Shown piece after piece: positions 62,050 to 64,000 of a stretch of DNA of 64,000 bases. Every line of letters starts with the position of its first letter. The first letter of the stretch is position 1. Source of the DNA: Alphaproteobacteria bacterium (GTDB taxonomy: Bacteria; Pseudomonadota; Alphaproteobacteria; UBA6615); assembly GCA_028279245.1 (NCBI GenBank), contig JANQOE010000021.1, forward strand, positions 1 to 64,000. The letters run 5' to 3'. The notes beneath the pieces were generated by a model. The model was not told the DNA's origin. It searched no databases and saw only the letters and a program-made list of their open reading frames with translations. The position numbers and the translations under genes are program-made.

Positions 62050-63033
62050 ATGGCGACGAGCCCACAAAAGTTCATCCTGGTGACAGGCGGCGCCGGGTTT
62101 CTTGGCTCCCACCTCTGCGAAGCACTCCTCGGCGACGGCCACCGGGTCCTATGTGCGGACAATCTGCAAACCGGCCGGCTGGAGAACATTGATCATCTGT
62201 CGCGGGAGAACCGGTTCGAGTTCATCGAGCATGATGTCGTCGAACCGATTTCGGTCCGTGTCGACCAGATCTACAACCTCGCCTGCGCCGCATCGCCGCC
62301 CCATTATCAGGCCGACCCGATACACACGCTAAAGACCAGTTTCCTCGGCGCCCTAAACGTCCTGGACGTGGCGAAACAGACCGGCGCACGAGTCCTGCAA
62401 GCCTCCACCAGCGAGGTCTATGGCGACCCCGACGTCCATCCCCAGCAGGAGGACTACTGGGGCAAGGTCAATCCCAACGGCCCGCGCGCTTGCTACGACG
62501 AGGGCAAACGCTGCGCCGAGGCACTATTCCTCGAATACCATCGGCAGGCCGGCGTTCAGGTGAAGATCGCCCGCATCTTCAACACATACGGTCCGCGCAT
62601 GAGCCCAGGAGACGGCCGCGTCGTCTCGAACTTCATCGTGCAGGCACTGCGGAATGATCCGATCACCGTCTACGGCTCCGGCGGACAGACCCGCTCCTTC
62701 TGTTATGTCGACGATCTGGTCCGGGGCTTCATCGGCCTGATGAATTCGGACGACTCCGTCACCGGCCCGATCAACCTGGGCAATCCTCAGGAGGTGCGCG
62801 TTCGCGACCTGGCGACCATGATTGTCCGCATGACCGATTCGCGGTCGTCCATCCAGCAAAAGCCCCTGCCCCAGGACGACCCGACCCGCCGCTGTCCGGA
62901 CATCACCCTGGCAAAACAGCAACTGGACTGGTCACCGGAAGTACCGCTCAGCAACGGCATCAAGCAAACCGTCGCCTACTTCCGCCAGCATCTGGCGCAA
63001 GACGCGGAGACGCCCGTCGCCCTTTCAGCCTAG
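62050..63033 (+). CDS. UDP-glucuronate decarboxylase-like NAD-dependent epimerase/dehydratase
   Basis: 327 residues, extended SDR fold. The NAD motif is [85 protein letters not shown] (Y-x3-K) and [22 protein letters not shown] are strongly UXS-like (UDP-xylose synthase). The product would be UDP-xylose or UDP-4-keto-pentose. It provides a pentose donor for the neighbouring glycosyltransferases. The stop overlaps the convergent maf-like gene by 9 bases. Confidence 0.9.
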   Translation: MATSPQKFILVTGGAGFLGSHLCEALLGDGHRVLCADNLQTGRLENIDHLSRENRFEFIEHDVVEPISVRVDQIYNLACAASPPHYQADPIHTLKTSFLGALNVLDVAKQTGARVLQASTSEVYGDPDVHPQQEDYWGKVNPNGPRACYDEGKRCAEALFLEYHRQAGVQVKIARIFNTYGPRMSPGDGRVVSNFIVQALRNDPITVYGSGGQTRSFCYVDDLVRGFIGLMNSDDSVTGPINLGNPQEVRVRDLATMIVRMTDSRSSIQQKPLPQDDPTRRCPDITLAKQQLDWSPEVPLSNGIKQTVAYFRQHLAQDAETPVALSA

Positions 63034-64000
63034 GTTGCAGGCGATCCCGGGGATCTTGAAGTCGCTCTCCGAAGGGATCGGTATCGCCCGCGACGATCGC
63101 GTCAGAACGTCATCGATCTCGTTGATCAGTTGCGACACCACATGCTCGGCATGCGCAATCGCCCGGTCCATAAGGTCGAAGGCAATCGCGCGGCATTGTT
63201 CCCGGGCCTCGTCGGACGCCATCCGTTTCTCGTACCACCAAAACACGCCGAGCATCAGCACGAAGGACCCGAAGAAGTACGACTTGACCAAGGGCGGCTG
63301 GTCGACCTCGTAGCGGATGGCGTCAACCAAATCGTCCATCCATTGCCGGCCGTTCTTATCTTCGGCCCTGGCGTGCGCAACAATCTCGACCAGCTTGTGG
63401 GTCAGTGCTCGCAGATCGGCGAGTTGGGTCTCTTTGTTCCAGCACCGGTCGAGCCAGTTCGCATCGATGGTCGGCAGCTTTCCGATGATGGAGTCCCGCA
63501 AGTTCGCCCGGTCAACCGGTTCACCGGCTAGCTCAACGACCCGCGACAGCTTCGGCGTGGCGCCGATAATGCGCGCACCATCGCTGCAGTTCATCACGTC
63601 GAGTTGCGGATGCAGCCGCAGGAAGTTCTCCAGCATGTAGCGCGACCAGAACAAGATGCTCTCGGCCGACGCTTCACCGCCAAAGTTACCCGGCACGGAC
63701 ACATCCGGTTCGTCGCCGATCTCCTTGAAGTAACCGGCGCCGTAGACCGAATGCCGTGAGTGATAGGTGCCATCGGCCTTCGACCCCATGTCGAGACCAA
63801 AGAAATAGAGCTCCCGGTATCCCATGCGGACGGCCGCACTGAGCGCCGCATTCGCCACCGTCGGGCCGGACGGCTGAATCACCCCGCGACCCTCGGCAAA
63901 CAGCATGGTGGCGCTGCTCCGCTCCCGGAAGAACAGGATCGATTCGTCGAATAGGCTCCGCACACTGTCATGCAGCGACACAGCGCCCACGAGCAGGATG
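63025..64000 (-). CDS. Maf/DUF115 motility accessory protein (partial, N-terminus outside window)
   Basis: About 325 C-terminal residues; the frame is open to the end of the window, so the GTG at 63990 is not the likely start. [50 protein letters not shown] is the DUF115 core, related to 6-hydroxymethylpterin pyrophosphokinase MptE and found in Maf proteins. Maf proteins transfer nonulosonic acids such as pseudaminic acid onto flagellin. C-terminal helices include a hydrophobic stretch ([18 protein letters not shown]). Position next to flagellin and sugar genes supports flagellin glycosylation. Confidence 0.85.
   Translation of the reverse strand, partial: ILLVGAVSLHDSVRSLFDESILFFRERSSATMLFAEGRGVIQPSGPTVANAALSAAVRMGYRELYFFGLDMGSKADGTYHSRHSVYGAGYFKEIGDEPDVSVPGNFGGEASAESILFWSRYMLENFLRLHPQLDVMNCSDGARIIGATPKLSRVVELAGEPVDRANLRDSIIGKLPTIDANWLDRCWNKETQLADLRALTHKLVEIVAHARAEDKNGRQWMDDLVDAIRYEVDQPPLVKSYFFGSFVLMLGVFWWYEKRMASDEAREQCRAIAFDLMDRAIAHAEHVVSQLINEIDDVLTRSSRAIPIPSESDFKIPGIACNLG

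Overview
The window is high-GC chromosomal DNA from an alphaproteobacterium. The best match is a Rhodospirillales-like or related non-model lineage. The evidence is a CckA-type hybrid kinase, CtrA-type TTAA-N7-TTAA boxes, FliX, an alphaproteobacterial DksA with a reduced zinc finger, MotE and DUF6468-like flagellar accessory proteins, and an alphaproteobacterial LexA box (GTTC-N7-GTTC) upstream of recA. No insertion sequence, prophage or CRISPR array was seen.

Bases 1-30200 are mostly housekeeping genes. In order they are: the end of murQ; a FemAB-like acyltransferase; dusA; chorismate mutase; an alpha/beta hydrolase; guaA; a NarL-type response regulator; a GNAT enzyme; guaB; rlmE and ppx; tRNA-Gln(CUG); an adenosine/adenine deaminase; and three small uncharacterised minus-strand genes. 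A PadR-controlled RND efflux operon follows, with a recognisable promoter/operator. After it come a CDP-alcohol phosphatidyltransferase, a LysM protein, a LOG-family hydrolase, icd, a lysophospholipase-like hydrolase, alaS, recA (SOS box and terminator) and cckA.

Bases 30183-59052 form a large flagellar locus. It encodes export gate proteins (flhB, fliR, fliQ, fliO, fliP, and an FhlB/FlhX-like FlhB C-domain protein), rod, hook-basal-body and ring proteins (flgB, flgC, fliE, flgF, flgG, flgA, flgH, flgI, a short flgJ), the junction proteins flgK and flgL, an FlgN-like chaperone, the switch/stator accessory genes fliL, fliM, DUF6468-like and motE, a CheY-like regulator, two adjacent MotB-like genes, and a 1092-residue AMIN-like/TPR protein. 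csrA, dksA and fliX supply regulation. Four short flagellin genes close the locus, two of them an almost identical tandem pair. A methyltransferase of visibly lower GC and a coiled-coil protein with a flagellin-like C-terminal tail lie among them.

Bases 59104-64000 look like a flagellin or surface glycosylation island: a TPR protein fused to a GT41/OGT-like domain with an in-frame 9-bp minisatellite, a DxD glycosyltransferase, a UDP-glucuronate decarboxylase-like enzyme, and a Maf/DUF115 motility accessory protein that runs off the end.

The regulatory sites fit a Caulobacter-like cascade. CtrA-type boxes lie upstream of the export-gate operon, fliX, probably fliL, and the glycosylation genes. 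Sigma-54 (-24/-12) promoters precede flgF, flgI and two flagellin operons. The flagellin 1 leader has an inverted repeat that would sequester its ribosome binding site. All functional calls come from reading motifs and context; no database search was run.
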